Origin: Photobacterium angustum
Lineage (GTDB): Bacteria; Pseudomonadota; Gammaproteobacteria; Enterobacterales; Vibrionaceae
Reading direction: 5' to 3'
DNA: 64,000 bases
NCBI RefSeq assembly: GCF_003026365.1
Contig: NZ_PYOM01000015.1
Location: 62,001 to 126,000, forward strand
The notes beneath the pieces were generated by a model. The model did no database searches. It had not been told where the DNA came from and saw only the letters and a program-made list of their open reading frames with translations. Shown here one piece after another: positions 45,635 to 56,505 of this stretch (the stretch's first letter is position 1; every line of letters starts with the position of its first letter). The position numbers and the translations under genes were made by a program.

Positions 45635-46252
45635 ATGAAAAAATTAGTATTAGCCACTTTGGTTTGTTCATTATCATCAACATATGCAGTAGCATCTGAA
45701 AACACGACTCATTATAATAAATATCAAGGTTTTTATGTTGGTGTTGGTGTTGGTGCCACTGACTTCCATGATTCTCGTTCTATAAATGTTTATAATAATG
45801 ATTCTTTTGGTTATTCAACAGAATCAAATGATGCTAGTTATAAAGCTATTGCTGGTTATCAATTTAACCGTATTGTTTCTTTAGAGGCGCAGTACACTAA
45901 ATATGGCGATATTAAACATAATATTGACGTATTAGGTAAAGTTAAATTGAATTTTGCTAAAACAGAACATGAATCATTTACTATAGCAGCTAATCTTGGT
46001 TACACTTTTGATAATGGTATTCGTCCATTCGCTACAGTTGGTTATGGTCAAATATCATTAAAAGATCCAATGATAAAAGATGATGGTGACTTAATTCGCT
46101 TAGGTGCAGGTTTAGAATATCAAATTAAGCAAATTCCAGGATTAGGTATCCGTGCAGCTTATGAAGCCGATTTCTATACCCTAGAAGAGGGTAATAAAGA
46201 TTTTGAACAATCGATTGGTTCTTGGTATATAGGCACAACATATAAATTTTAA
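45635..46252 (+). CDS. Outer-membrane beta-barrel protein (OmpA/OmpW-like barrel)
   Basis: This 205-residue protein has a signal peptide (about 1-20, ending YAVAS) and an eight-stranded barrel pattern: FYVGVGVGATDF, YKAIAGYQFNRIVSLEAQYTKYG, FTIAANLGYTF, PFATVGYGQ, LIRLGAGLEYQI, LGIRAAYEADFY and a C-terminal strand ending in Phe (IGTTYKF), the BAM recognition signal. The function could be adhesion, a small porin or a stress barrel. It lies next to the ToxR-like cassette and is a likely target. Confidence 0.8.
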   Translation: MKKLVLATLVCSLSSTYAVASENTTHYNKYQGFYVGVGVGATDFHDSRSINVYNNDSFGYSTESNDASYKAIAGYQFNRIVSLEAQYTKYGDIKHNIDVLGKVKLNFAKTEHESFTIAANLGYTFDNGIRPFATVGYGQISLKDPMIKDDGDLIRLGAGLEYQIKQIPGLGIRAAYEADFYTLEEGNKDFEQSIGSWYIGTTYKF

Positions 46253-46275
46253 TTATTAAATTACTCTAACAAATG

Positions 46276-46314
46276 AACGCCACTGGAATTAAATATTTTA
46301 GTGGCGTTATTTTT
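46276..46314. terminator. Terminator between barrel gene and ycgB
   Basis: The arms AACGCCACT and AGTGGCGTT are followed by ATTTTT, between convergent genes. Confidence 0.8.
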
Positions 46315-46330
46315 AACTAGAGATAAAAGA

Positions 46331-47860
46331 TTAAATCTCAGTATTATATTGTGTCCTAATTGGACAAGTCGCAAGGATTTGGGTGCGTCCGTCTGGTAAT
46401 TCTTCTTCCAATGTGACATCAAACCCCCAGAGACGATGAAGATGTTTGATCACTTCTTTATGGCTATCAGCAAGTGGGATCCGATTATGGGGAATATAGC
46501 GTAGTGTTAATGAGCGATCACCGCGCAAAGCAACATTCCATACTTGAATATTGGGTTCATTATTACTGAGGTTATATTGTGAGGAGAGCTTTTCTCTGAT
46601 CGCTCGATAACCTTCTTCATTATGTATAGCGCTCACTTCAACATAGTTATGACGATCATCATCGTTAACTGCGAAGAGCTTAAAATCTCGCATGAGTTTA
46701 GGCGACAAGAATTGGCTAATAAAGCTTTCATCTTTAAAGTTTTCCATCGCAAAATGTAGGGTATCAAGCCAATTAGATCCTGCTATATCAGGAAACCAAT
46801 GCTTATCTTCTTCTGTAGGATCTTCACATATCCGACGTATATCTTGAAACATAGCAAACCCTAAAGCATAAGGGTTTATACCACTGTAATAGGGGCTGTT
46901 ATATTCAGGTTGAGCTACAACATTAGTATGGCTATGGAGAAATTCCATAATGAAGCGCTCAGTCACCAATCCTTCATCATAGAGGTGATTAAGTATCGTG
47001 TAGTGCCAAAATGTCGCCCAGCCTTCATTCATGACCTGAGTTTGTTTTTGAGGATAAAAATATTGGCTGATCTTGCGTACTATCCGGACTAATTCACGTT
47101 GCCAAGGTTCAAGCAATGGAGCGTGCTTTTCGAAGAAATAGAGAATATTTTCCTGTGGCTCAGAAGGAAATCGCGTTTCTTCAATCACGGTTTCTTTTTC
47201 AGCTTGAATAGGAATGGTCCGCCATAGCGAATTAACTTGCGATTGAAGGTAGTCTTCACGGGCTTTTTGACGAGCTTTCTCTTCGACTAATGAGATTTTT
47301 TGCGGACGTTTGTAACGATCAACACCGTAGTTCATTAGCGCGTGGCAGGAATCAATCAGTTTCTCGACATCATTGACGCCGTATTTTTCCTCACATTCAG
47401 TAATGTATTTTCTAGCAAAGAGAAGATAATCTATGATTGAACTTGCATCGGTCCAGGTTTTAAACAGGTAATTCCCTTTAAAAAATGAATTATGACCATA
47501 GCAGGCATGCGCCATGACCAAGGCTTGCATGGTGATGGTATTTTCTTCCATTAAATAAGCGATACAGGGATTCGAATTGATAACGATCTCATAGGCGAGT
47601 CCCATTTGCCCGTGCTTATAGCCACGCTCCGTCTCAATAAAACGTTTACCAAAAGACCAATGATGATAATTGATTGGCATACCAATGCTTGAATAGGCAT
47701 CCATCATTTGTTCGGCAGTAATGATCTCAATTTGGTTCGGATAGGCATCTAGGCGATAGTGCTCTGCAACTCGCTTGATCTCGACATGGTATTGTTCTAG
47801 TAAGTCAAAGGTCCAATCTGGCCCATCGCTGAGTGTTTTTGTTTTTGTCTTTGTATTCAT
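46331..47860 (-). CDS. ycgB: SpoVR-family protein YcgB
   Basis: This 509-residue protein is a SpoVR/YcgB homologue, with the conserved MAHACYGHNSFFKGNYLFKTWTDA, MNEGWATFWHYTI and NPYALGFAMFQDIRRI stretches. The family has unknown biochemical activity. It forms a stress-responsive operon with yeaG and yeaH, here in the order yeaG-yeaH-ycgB. The N-terminus has a short Lys-Thr repeat (TKTKTKT). The gap from yeaH is 95 bases. Confidence 0.92.
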   Translation of the reverse strand: MNTKTKTKTLSDGPDWTFDLLEQYHVEIKRVAEHYRLDAYPNQIEIITAEQMMDAYSSIGMPINYHHWSFGKRFIETERGYKHGQMGLAYEIVINSNPCIAYLMEENTITMQALVMAHACYGHNSFFKGNYLFKTWTDASSIIDYLLFARKYITECEEKYGVNDVEKLIDSCHALMNYGVDRYKRPQKISLVEEKARQKAREDYLQSQVNSLWRTIPIQAEKETVIEETRFPSEPQENILYFFEKHAPLLEPWQRELVRIVRKISQYFYPQKQTQVMNEGWATFWHYTILNHLYDEGLVTERFIMEFLHSHTNVVAQPEYNSPYYSGINPYALGFAMFQDIRRICEDPTEEDKHWFPDIAGSNWLDTLHFAMENFKDESFISQFLSPKLMRDFKLFAVNDDDRHNYVEVSAIHNEEGYRAIREKLSSQYNLSNNEPNIQVWNVALRGDRSLTLRYIPHNRIPLADSHKEVIKHLHRLWGFDVTLEEELPDGRTQILATCPIRTQYNTEI

Positions 47861-47955
47861 GACTAAGATCCCCCTTAAAGCGCGTGATACCGGCCAGAAA
47901 GAGTAGCGATATTATTTTCAATATCGCTGACTATCATTTAGTAAGTTTTCAAATA

Positions 47956-49227
47956 TTAACTCACTTGTTTTTTAAATAGCTCTCTAAATACTGGGAAAAT
48001 ATCATCTACAGTCCGTATGTTTTGCATCGCAAAATTATCATGGCTGTTATGTAGCGCTTCATACTCACGCCATAATGTCTGATGTGCTCGTCGTGTAATT
48101 TCTATGTATGAGTAATAACGTGAAAATGGCAATATATGCTTATCTAATAGCTCTCGGCAACCGGGAGAGTCATCAGCCCAATTATCGCCATCAGAAGCCT
48201 GAGCTGCATAAATATTCCACTCTTCAGGACGATATCTATCTTTTACAATATCGTTCATCATACGAAGTGCGCTTGAAACAATAGTGCCCCCAGTTTCCTG
48301 TGAATAGAAAAATTCGTGTTCATCTACTTCTTTTGCTTGGGTATGGTGGCGAATAAAAACAACATCCACATTTTTGTATGTGCGGTTTAAAAAGAGATAA
48401 AGCAAAATATAAAAACGTTTAGCAATATCTTTTGTGGCTTGATCCATCGAGCCTGATACATCCATCAAACAAAACATTACCGCTTGGCTTGATGGTTGCG
48501 GTCGGCGTTCATAATTTTTATAGCGAAGATCAAAGGTATCAATAAATGGTGTTCTATTTATTTTTTGTTTCAATGACTCGATTTCTTTCTTTATCCTTTC
48601 TTCTTCAAACGGTTGTGCAGGTTCGGTGTTAAATAATAAAGTGAGTGCTTGCTCTAAATCACGCAGTTTTCTTCTTTTTCCTGCGGTCATTGCAGTACGC
48701 CTTGCCAATGAATTTTGCAAGGTTTTCACAATAGCAATATTGGCGGGAACCCCTTGTGATTTATAGCCAGAACGGAAGGTTTTCCACTCTACTATTTTGT
48801 TCATTTGGTTCTTTTGTAAATTGGGTAATTCAAGATCTTCAAATAAAAGATCAAGATATTCATCTTTAGATATTTGGAAAACAAATTCATCATTGCCTTC
48901 GCCATCAGGACTTGCATCTCCTTTACCAGCCCCACCTTGACCGGCGCCACCTGGCGGTCGCTCGATACGATCGCCGGGTGTGAATTGGTCGTTGCCAGGG
49001 TGGACAACTTCACGTTGTCCACCTTTACCTTGGTGAAAGCTAGGTTCTCGGATATCACGTGATGGGATCGTGATATCTTCACCACTATCAACATCTGTGA
49101 TCGAGCGTTTATTTACCGCATCAGCAATAGATTCTTTAATTTGCTGCTTATGGCGGCGTAAAAAGCGCTGGCGATTCACCGTACTTTTATTTTTACCATT
49201 GAGCCTGCGGTCGATAAAATATGCCAT
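47956..49227 (-). CDS. yeaH: YeaH/YhbH-family protein (DUF444, vWA-like)
   Basis: This 423-residue protein has a basic N-terminus ([27 protein letters not shown]), a charged glycine-rich linker and a C-terminal von Willebrand A-like domain with the metal site DVSGSMDQ. It is the usual partner of the kinase YeaG in the sustained-stress response. The start is 29 bases after yeaG ends. Confidence 0.93.
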   Translation of the reverse strand: MAYFIDRRLNGKNKSTVNRQRFLRRHKQQIKESIADAVNKRSITDVDSGEDITIPSRDIREPSFHQGKGGQREVVHPGNDQFTPGDRIERPPGGAGQGGAGKGDASPDGEGNDEFVFQISKDEYLDLLFEDLELPNLQKNQMNKIVEWKTFRSGYKSQGVPANIAIVKTLQNSLARRTAMTAGKRRKLRDLEQALTLLFNTEPAQPFEEERIKKEIESLKQKINRTPFIDTFDLRYKNYERRPQPSSQAVMFCLMDVSGSMDQATKDIAKRFYILLYLFLNRTYKNVDVVFIRHHTQAKEVDEHEFFYSQETGGTIVSSALRMMNDIVKDRYRPEEWNIYAAQASDGDNWADDSPGCRELLDKHILPFSRYYSYIEITRRAHQTLWREYEALHNSHDNFAMQNIRTVDDIFPVFRELFKKQVS

Positions 49228-49256
49228 AGCTCCCCCTTATCTCATTTGCAGCTGGT

Positions 49257-51191
49257 TTACGACGATTTACGTACGCGTAAATACCATTCAGACAATAAGC
49301 GTACTTGCTTGCGGGTATAGCCTTTTTCCATCATACGAGCGACGAAATCATCATGTTTCTTTTGCTCATCTGTGGATGTTTTAGCATTAAATGAAATAAC
49401 AGGAAGTAGCTCTTCAGTATTAGAGAACATCTTCTTCTCTATTACTGTTCTGAGTTTTTCATAGCTGGTCCAGTTAGGGTTTTTGCCTGCATTGTTTGCT
49501 CTAGCACGTAAAACGAAGTTAACAATTTCATTTCGGAAATCTTTAGGGTTACTGATCCCCGCAGGTTTCTCTATTTTCTCTAATTCGTTATTGAGTGCTT
49601 CGCGATTAAAGAGTTGTCCAGTTTCAGGATCACGGTACTCTTGGTCTTGAATCCAGAAGTCGGCGTAGCTGACATAGCGATCAAAAATGTTCTGACCATA
49701 TTCGGAGTAAGATTCGAGATAAGCGGTTTGGATCTCTTTACCAATGAACTCGACATACTTCGGTGTGAGGAAGCCTTTTAAGTGCTCAAGGTATTTTTCA
49801 GCAATATCTTGTGGGAATTGTTCTCGTTCAATTTGTTGCTCAAGCACGTAGAACAAGTGAACAGGGTTTGCTGCAACTTCTGAATGATCGAAGTTAAATA
49901 CCCGCGACAAAATCTTAAAGGCGAAACGAGTTGATAACCCATTCATACCTTCATCGACACCTGCATAATCGCGATATTCTTGGTACGATTTTGCTTTAGG
50001 ATCGGTATCTTTTAGTGTTTCACCGTCATAGACACGCATTTTTGAATAAACACTTGAGTTTTCTGGCTCTTTCAAGCGAGAAAGAACGCTGAATCGAGCA
50101 AGAATCTCAAGCGTGCTTGGTGAGCAAGGTGCGGATGATAGCTCACTGCTTTCAAGTAGTTTTTGATAGATTTTTATTTCTTCAGAAACCCGTAAACAGT
50201 AAGGGACTTTGACGATATAAACACGATCTAAGAAAGCCTCATTCGTTTTGTTATTTCTAAAGGTTTGCCATTCTGACTCATTAGAGTGAGCAAGGATCAT
50301 TCCATCGAAAGGTAATGCGGATAGTCCTTCAGTACCGTTGTAGTTACCCTCTTGCGTTGCGGTTAGAAGTGGGTGAAGTACTTTTAACGGCGCTTTAAAC
50401 ATCTCAACAAACTCCATTAAGCCTTGGTTAGCTTTACACAGAGCACCTGAATAACTATAAGCATCAGGATCATCTTGAGAGTAATGTTCAAGTTGACGAA
50501 TATCTACCTTACCAACTAACGATGAAATATCTTGGTTATTTTCATCTCCCGGTTCAGTTTTTGCGATACCGACTTGGTCAAGAATGGACGGACGAACTTT
50601 CACCACCTTAAATTGTGTAATATCGCCACCAAATTCATGGAGTCGTTTTGCTGCCCACGGCGACATGATGGTATTTAAATAGCGTGATGGAATATTATAT
50701 TCATTGGCAAGCAACTCACCATCTTCTGATTTATCAAATAAACTGAAAGGATGATCATTAACTGGGCTACGCTCACCATTTGCCGTCAGAATATAAATAG
50801 GCACTTTTTGCATTAAACTTTTTAATTTTTCTGCTAACGATGACTTACCACCGCCGACAGGGCCTAATAAATAAAGAATTTGCTTACGCTCTTCAAGCCC
50901 TTGGGCTGCATGTTTGAGGTAAGACACTATTTGTTCTATCGCATCTTCCATGCCGTAGAAGTCTTCAAACGTTTTATAACGAGAGATGACACGGTTAGAG
51001 AAGAGACGGCTAAGATATGGGTCTTGTGCGGTATCAATCATTTCTGGTTCGCCAATCGCCATTAAAAGACGCTCTGCGGCGTTGACGTAGGCGCTGCGAT
51101 CGTTACGACAAATATCAAGGAACTCTTGTAATGAAAGCTCTTCATCCTTGGATTCTTCATAGCGATGACGATAGTGGTCAAAAATACTCAT
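49257..51191 (-). CDS. yeaG: PrkA-family serine protein kinase YeaG
   Basis: This 644-residue protein has an N-terminal AAA+ PrkA domain with Walker A GPVGGGKSS at about residue 109 and a C-terminal kinase-like domain. It heads the yeaG-yeaH-ycgB operon, which in enterobacteria responds to nitrogen starvation and stationary phase. The start at 51191 (MSIFDHYRHRYEE) has a GGGGG ribosome site; the in-frame ATG at 51221 adds 10 residues and is less likely. Confidence 0.95.
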   Translation of the reverse strand: MSIFDHYRHRYEESKDEELSLQEFLDICRNDRSAYVNAAERLLMAIGEPEMIDTAQDPYLSRLFSNRVISRYKTFEDFYGMEDAIEQIVSYLKHAAQGLEERKQILYLLGPVGGGKSSLAEKLKSLMQKVPIYILTANGERSPVNDHPFSLFDKSEDGELLANEYNIPSRYLNTIMSPWAAKRLHEFGGDITQFKVVKVRPSILDQVGIAKTEPGDENNQDISSLVGKVDIRQLEHYSQDDPDAYSYSGALCKANQGLMEFVEMFKAPLKVLHPLLTATQEGNYNGTEGLSALPFDGMILAHSNESEWQTFRNNKTNEAFLDRVYIVKVPYCLRVSEEIKIYQKLLESSELSSAPCSPSTLEILARFSVLSRLKEPENSSVYSKMRVYDGETLKDTDPKAKSYQEYRDYAGVDEGMNGLSTRFAFKILSRVFNFDHSEVAANPVHLFYVLEQQIEREQFPQDIAEKYLEHLKGFLTPKYVEFIGKEIQTAYLESYSEYGQNIFDRYVSYADFWIQDQEYRDPETGQLFNREALNNELEKIEKPAGISNPKDFRNEIVNFVLRARANNAGKNPNWTSYEKLRTVIEKKMFSNTEELLPVISFNAKTSTDEQKKHDDFVARMMEKGYTRKQVRLLSEWYLRVRKSS

Positions 51192-51718
51192 GGTATGCCC
51201 CCTGAATCGTTCTTTGATCATTTAGACAGGACGAAAATCAACCTCTTTTGCATCCCTTACTTTAAGACTAGTCCGAACTGATCAATTTGCTGTACTGAGT
51301 TAATGATTTTTAAATAAAAATACCTTGTGATAGTGGTTTTAAACTGGACGTTTTTTAACCGTATATTTTTACTATCCTCTTATGGGATGGGTTCTGCAAG
51401 CGCTTTTGAAGCTAAAACATTTTTGTTTTTTCTTGTTGGTATGCAGATCTACTATTAATTATAGTAATTAATAGTAGATCTTGTTTTTTACTGAATATAT
51501 TGAAGTAAAAGTCCGTAAAACTTTTTTGTGTTGAATTTTTATTTTGGCTAATTGCCATTATATGGTTTTATTGATCTTTTTTTTTTATTGTTGATTGAGA
51601 GGGACAATTATTGAGAATTTTTTGTGTATTTGAGCCTAAGGCATATTTTTTCCACGAAACGGCCTGCTCTGACATAAGCTAAAATAAGGTCCTAAAAATT
51701 GTATAGGTAGGTGGCTTT
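51192..51718. promoter_or_regulatory. yeaG-VOC divergent intergenic region with perfect inverted repeat
   Basis: This 527-base AT-rich region separates yeaG from the VOC gene. It contains a perfect 16-bp inverted repeat with a five-base loop at 51445-51481 (left arm AGATCTACTATTAATT), followed by TGTTTTTT. It lies about 250 bases upstream of yeaG and could end an unseen small RNA or be an operator. No further coding frame is visible. Confidence 0.5.
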
Positions 51719-52099
51719 ATGACAATTTCACGTGTCGATACTGTTTCTATTCCGGTTTCGGATCAAAACCAGGCTTTGAAGTTTTATCGAGATGCACTTG
51801 GTTTTGAATTGATCCGAGATCATTACTCGAATAATCAAAAACGCTGGCTGCAATTAGCACCAAGAGGTGCAGAAACGACAATCAGTTTAGTAACGCCATT
51901 TGGCGGAATGGAGCCAGGTACCGTGCAAGGACTAGTCGTTCAAACGGATGATATACAGTTAACGCATAAAGAGCTCAAGCAACGCGGTGTATTATTATCA
52001 AGTATTGTTAATTTAGTGGGGGGGAAGTTTGCTACGTTTAACGATCCCGACGGCAATGGCTGGGTATTGATAGAAGCCTCTGCGAGAATGTATGCTTGA
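51719..52099 (+). CDS. VOC (glyoxalase/bleomycin resistance) superfamily protein
   Basis: This 126-residue protein has the paired beta-alpha-beta-beta-beta units of the vicinal oxygen chelate fold. The first begins VDTVSIPVSDQNQALKFYRDALGFEL and the second ends GKFATFNDPDGNGWVLIEA. Many relatives are lyases or dioxygenases, but the substrate cannot be told from the sequence. AGGTGG precedes the ATG. Confidence 0.82.
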   Translation: MTISRVDTVSIPVSDQNQALKFYRDALGFELIRDHYSNNQKRWLQLAPRGAETTISLVTPFGGMEPGTVQGLVVQTDDIQLTHKELKQRGVLLSSIVNLVGGKFATFNDPDGNGWVLIEASARMYA

Positions 52100-52130
52100 C
52101 CACGAGCAATGATATTGCTCGTGGTTAGTT
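52099..52130. terminator. Bidirectional terminator after VOC gene and yeaD
   Basis: The perfect arms ACCACGAGCAAT and ATTGCTCGTGGT overlap the VOC stop codon and serve two convergent genes. Confidence 0.75.
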
Positions 52131-52135
52131 TTGAA

Positions 52136-53008
52136 TTAACGGTTAGAAATCGTTGTTAATAAAGTATGAGACTGTCCTGGCGCTAGCTCAATACTTGGCT
52201 GGTGGATTGTTGATTCCACGCATACCATAGTTTCATAACTATTATCAGCCATATCACCCATACTAACGGATAGCGCTTGCCAAGGGTTCCAAATTACAGC
52301 GGCATTGTGACCTTCGTTAGTGACCAAAATTTCACGATTATTGTTTTTATCATTAATAGTGATAGTGGCTTCTGGCTGAGTGTATACACGATCAGTTTCG
52401 CTGTTGAAGGTCAGTGTAGAACCACCTTCACATACTTTACCTTGTTGCGTACTATCAAGGTATTTTGGCCCCATTCCTGTAATATCAACATCGTTAATAT
52501 TGGCAATATCGAAGTAAGTATGTAATGCGCCGCTGTATGACCATGGTTGATTGTCGGTATTAGTCGATGTCAGGCTTACTTTGAGTTCTTGACCGATTTC
52601 AAACGTTAGGACGTTTTTAAATTTATGCGGCCAAATAGCATAGGTTTCTTCATTATCTTCCAGTGCTAGACTGACTATAACGCCGTTTTCATTTTCACGG
52701 TGCTCTAATAATGACCACTGCGATGTGCGCGCAAAACCATGAGATGGTGTGCCAGCTTGGCCAAACCAAGGCCAACAAATTGGAATACCGCCACGTACCG
52801 CTTTTGACTGATCAAAAATGGCTTTTTCACTTAACCAAATAATGTCTTTTTCACCTTGTGGTTTAAACCATAATAGATGACCACCATGCAGTGAAATACC
52901 AGCTTCAGCAAGAGGGTGGATCACTCGAATGATATTAATCCCTTGATATTCACAAGCGGTGACGTTGTCGGATAAAGCGTTAACAGTAGAAAGTTGACGT
53001 AGATTCAT
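52136..53008 (-). CDS. yeaD: D-hexose-6-phosphate mutarotase YeaD
   Basis: This 290-residue aldose-1-epimerase-type enzyme interconverts anomers of glucose 6-phosphate. Family motifs are GGHLLWFKPQGEKDIIWLS, RGGIPICWPWFG, HGFARTSQW and ALHTYFDI with the catalytic histidine, and a late glutamate. The start at 53008 has AAGGA six bases upstream; an ATG at 53014 touches the ribosome site. It lies downstream of gapA as in E. coli. Confidence 0.92.
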   Translation of the reverse strand: MNLRQLSTVNALSDNVTACEYQGINIIRVIHPLAEAGISLHGGHLLWFKPQGEKDIIWLSEKAIFDQSKAVRGGIPICWPWFGQAGTPSHGFARTSQWSLLEHRENENGVIVSLALEDNEETYAIWPHKFKNVLTFEIGQELKVSLTSTNTDNQPWSYSGALHTYFDIANINDVDITGMGPKYLDSTQQGKVCEGGSTLTFNSETDRVYTQPEATITINDKNNNREILVTNEGHNAAVIWNPWQALSVSMGDMADNSYETMVCVESTIHQPSIELAPGQSHTLLTTISNR

Positions 53009-53182
53009 CTTCATTCCTTAAAAGTTAAAAGCAGAAAGTGCTCATTTGTTTAGCGCTTATTTGTAAATTAAGCAATAAACAAAAAAGTACTTATTTTGCG
53101 CTTTAAAATATCAAAAAATATGAAAACTAATTTGTTAAAATCGTGAAGGTTTATGATTGTTTTTTGCCATTGTACTAGATAC

Positions 53183-53214
53183 AAAAAAGGCGCCGCAAAA
53201 TGCGCCGCCTTTTT
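53183..53214 (-). terminator. Terminator after gapA
   Basis: The GC-rich hairpin GGCGCCGCA/TGCGCCGCC with A and T runs on both sides lies about 35 bases after the gapA stop. Confidence 0.9.
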
Positions 53215-53248
53215 AATTGCTTTCAAAGAAAGCTAGCTAATGCTTACA

Positions 53249-54573
<1,325 letters not shown>

Positions 54574-54960
54574 ATGAAAAATAAATCTGATGCTTATTGG
54601 CGAGAGAAATTATCTGAAAAGGCTTATCAAGTTTGTCGACAGCAAGCGACTGAGCCACCCTATAGCGGCAAATTACTTCATAACTATAAAACAGGTATTT
54701 ATTCATGTACCTGTTGTGACTCGCCGTTATTTTCTTCGAGCAATAAATATGACTCAGGCTGTGGCTGGCCTAGCTTTGATGCGCCATTGAATGATGATTG
54801 CATTAGCTATGTAGAGGATCATAGTCATGGTATGAAACGAATAGAAATTCGTTGTAAGCATTGTGATAGTCATCTTGGACATGTTTTTAATGACGGTCCG
54901 CAAACAACAGGTGAACGTTATTGTGTAAACTCGATATCATTAATATTCACGGACAAATAA
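54574..54960 (+). CDS. msrB: Methionine-(R)-sulfoxide reductase MsrB
   Basis: This 128-residue enzyme reduces the R epimer of methionine sulfoxide. It has zinc-binding pairs C-x2-C in [11 protein letters not shown] and IRCKHCDSH, the substrate motif [10 protein letters not shown], and the catalytic cysteine in GERYCVNS. Its length and divergent position to gapA match E. coli. Confidence 0.95.
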   Translation: MKNKSDAYWREKLSEKAYQVCRQQATEPPYSGKLLHNYKTGIYSCTCCDSPLFSSSNKYDSGCGWPSFDAPLNDDCISYVEDHSHGMKRIEIRCKHCDSHLGHVFNDGPQTTGERYCVNSISLIFTDK

Positions 54961-54968
54961 AGCGTATG

Positions 54969-55006
54969 AGTGACGGTAATATATAATTATTTACCGTCAC
55001 TGTATT
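54969..55006. terminator. Hairpin between msrB and the DUF2989-type gene
   Basis: The arms AGTGACGGTAA and TTACCGTCACT form a strong stem between convergent genes, with only a short T run. Confidence 0.6.
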
Positions 55007-55101
55007 TAATATCTAAAATTTCACAATAAAAGCAAAATAAGTTTAATGATTAAATCTTGTATGCATCAATTATAAAATTATTTGATATTTACAATAAAAT
55101 T

Positions 55102-55971
55102 TTAATTAATCATTTTTTGCTCGTAGTTGCCATTTTGTAAATTATCTAAAATATTGACTGCTTTTTTATTTAAAACCTTCTGTTCATCTTCTGTTAACAA
55201 AAATAAGCTGGCGACATTTTTTGCTTCGGCAACGGGCATATTCATATCATTAGCAATTAATACCCATATATAAGCTTCTTTCAGTTTTTTTTGCTGCTGA
55301 GATAAGGTTGCTAATGATTTAATTATATCTTGGTTTACCGTTTCATTTTTCTTGTAGAGTGAAAGCGCATGATGGAGTAATTGATAGGTTTTATCCTTAT
55401 CTTTGCTGATGTAGTAGCTGGCAAGTGCTAGTTGAAGGTCGGGTGTCTCTAACTCTTTTTTACCTTCGAGAGCTAGAAATTGTTGTTGTGCTTGTTCATC
55501 ACCTTGACTCCAACGATAGTAAATAATCTCTGGATCGGTCGACAACGACAGCTCTTTGTTTAGGCGTGTTATATTATTATAGCTATCGTAGAGTGCGTTC
55601 ATACGAATAGTTTTTCGATCTTTTAGCTCTGTTGGTTCAATACGAGCGGCATATTCCAAGCAAAAAATATACTTTTGCGTCGCTTCAAGCTCTTTAAATT
55701 TTTCTTGGTCGGTTGGATTTTTCAACACATCATAACGTTGCCAAATTAACCCTGTTCGTTGAATACGGCATTGACCATCATTGACGTTGAGCTGGGCACA
55801 CAATTCAGGGTAACTTTCACATAAGCTATCTGTGGTACGGTGGCGTTCAAAACAACCAGTTAATAATAAGCTCATACTGATCGTTGTGATAAAACGTTTA
55901 GTATTGTTTAAGAGCAACCTTGTCGGCACTACTCTTTTTGATGTTTCTATAATTGCGGAGTAATACGCCAT
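55102..55971 (-). CDS. Lipoprotein of the DUF2989 type
   Basis: This 289-residue protein has a long N-terminus followed by a lipoprotein signal, SMSLLLTGCFERHR, with the lipidated cysteine at about residue 40. The rest is helical with a possible repeat-type array (about 130-285). It resembles the DUF2989 proteins of vibrios from memory. AGG at good spacing supports the ATG at 55971; a TTG 18 codons later would give a more typical signal peptide. Function is unknown. Confidence 0.7.
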   Translation of the reverse strand: MAYYSAIIETSKRVVPTRLLLNNTKRFITTISMSLLLTGCFERHRTTDSLCESYPELCAQLNVNDGQCRIQRTGLIWQRYDVLKNPTDQEKFKELEATQKYIFCLEYAARIEPTELKDRKTIRMNALYDSYNNITRLNKELSLSTDPEIIYYRWSQGDEQAQQQFLALEGKKELETPDLQLALASYYISKDKDKTYQLLHHALSLYKKNETVNQDIIKSLATLSQQQKKLKEAYIWVLIANDMNMPVAEAKNVASLFLLTEDEQKVLNKKAVNILDNLQNGNYEQKMIN

Positions 55972-56188
55972 AGTGACCTACATGTTGGTTACGAATAATG
56001 ATAAATATACCGATGTCATTTGTTGTTATCGACGGATGATCTCGAAAATGGTGAATTTATTTTGATAGACCTATCAAGCTGTGATCGCTATTACAGTTTG
56101 AGGGGAAAGCGTTGACTGTTATTACGTATTTTATAAGCTACAGCGATGTACTTAAACAAGCCTGTCAGTATAGAAATGAGGAGTGGAT

Positions 56189-56488
56189 ATGGATGTGTCG
56201 CAATTATTGAAGGCTATGACGCCAGAAGTTTTTGAGCGGATATCAACCGCAGTTGAAACGGGTAAGTGGCCTGATGGTACAGTATTAACTGCTAATCAAA
56301 GAGATTCTGCTATGCAGGCTGTAATGCTTTATCAATCTCGCCATAATAGTGATGCGCAACATATGACGGTTGCAGCGGGTGGCGAAATAAAATTTAAGAG
56401 TAAAGCTGAATTAAAACGTGACTTTTCGACTCAAGGAACTGTTGGAGAGTCGCCAGAGATAGCTCGCTTTGAACATGATGATATCTAA
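56189..56488 (+). CDS. yeaC: YeaC-family protein (DUF1315)
   Basis: This 99-residue soluble protein matches YeaC: MDVSQLLKAMTPEVFERISTAVETGKWPDG and ANQRDSAMQAVMLYQSRHN. No function is known. The ATG at 56189 has GAGGAG five bases upstream; a GTG at 56183 lies inside that ribosome site. The end of the gene forms half of a perfect palindrome shared with the convergent gene. Confidence 0.88.
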   Translation: MDVSQLLKAMTPEVFERISTAVETGKWPDGTVLTANQRDSAMQAVMLYQSRHNSDAQHMTVAAGGEIKFKSKAELKRDFSTQGTVGESPEIARFEHDDI

Positions 56489-56505
56489 CGTTAGATATCA
56501 TCATG
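56474..56505. terminator. 32-bp perfect palindrome shared by two convergent gene ends
   Basis: A perfect 32-base palindrome, centred between 56489 and 56490, covers the last codons and stop of yeaC and of the GST gene. Both proteins consequently end in the same residues, His-Asp-Asp-Ile. The transcript would fold into a loop-less or tiny-loop hairpin on either strand. Confidence 0.85.

Noticed and set aside
49070..49384. 104-codon plus-strand frame across the yeaG-yeaH junction
   Set aside because: Lies opposite two conserved genes and has no recognisable product.
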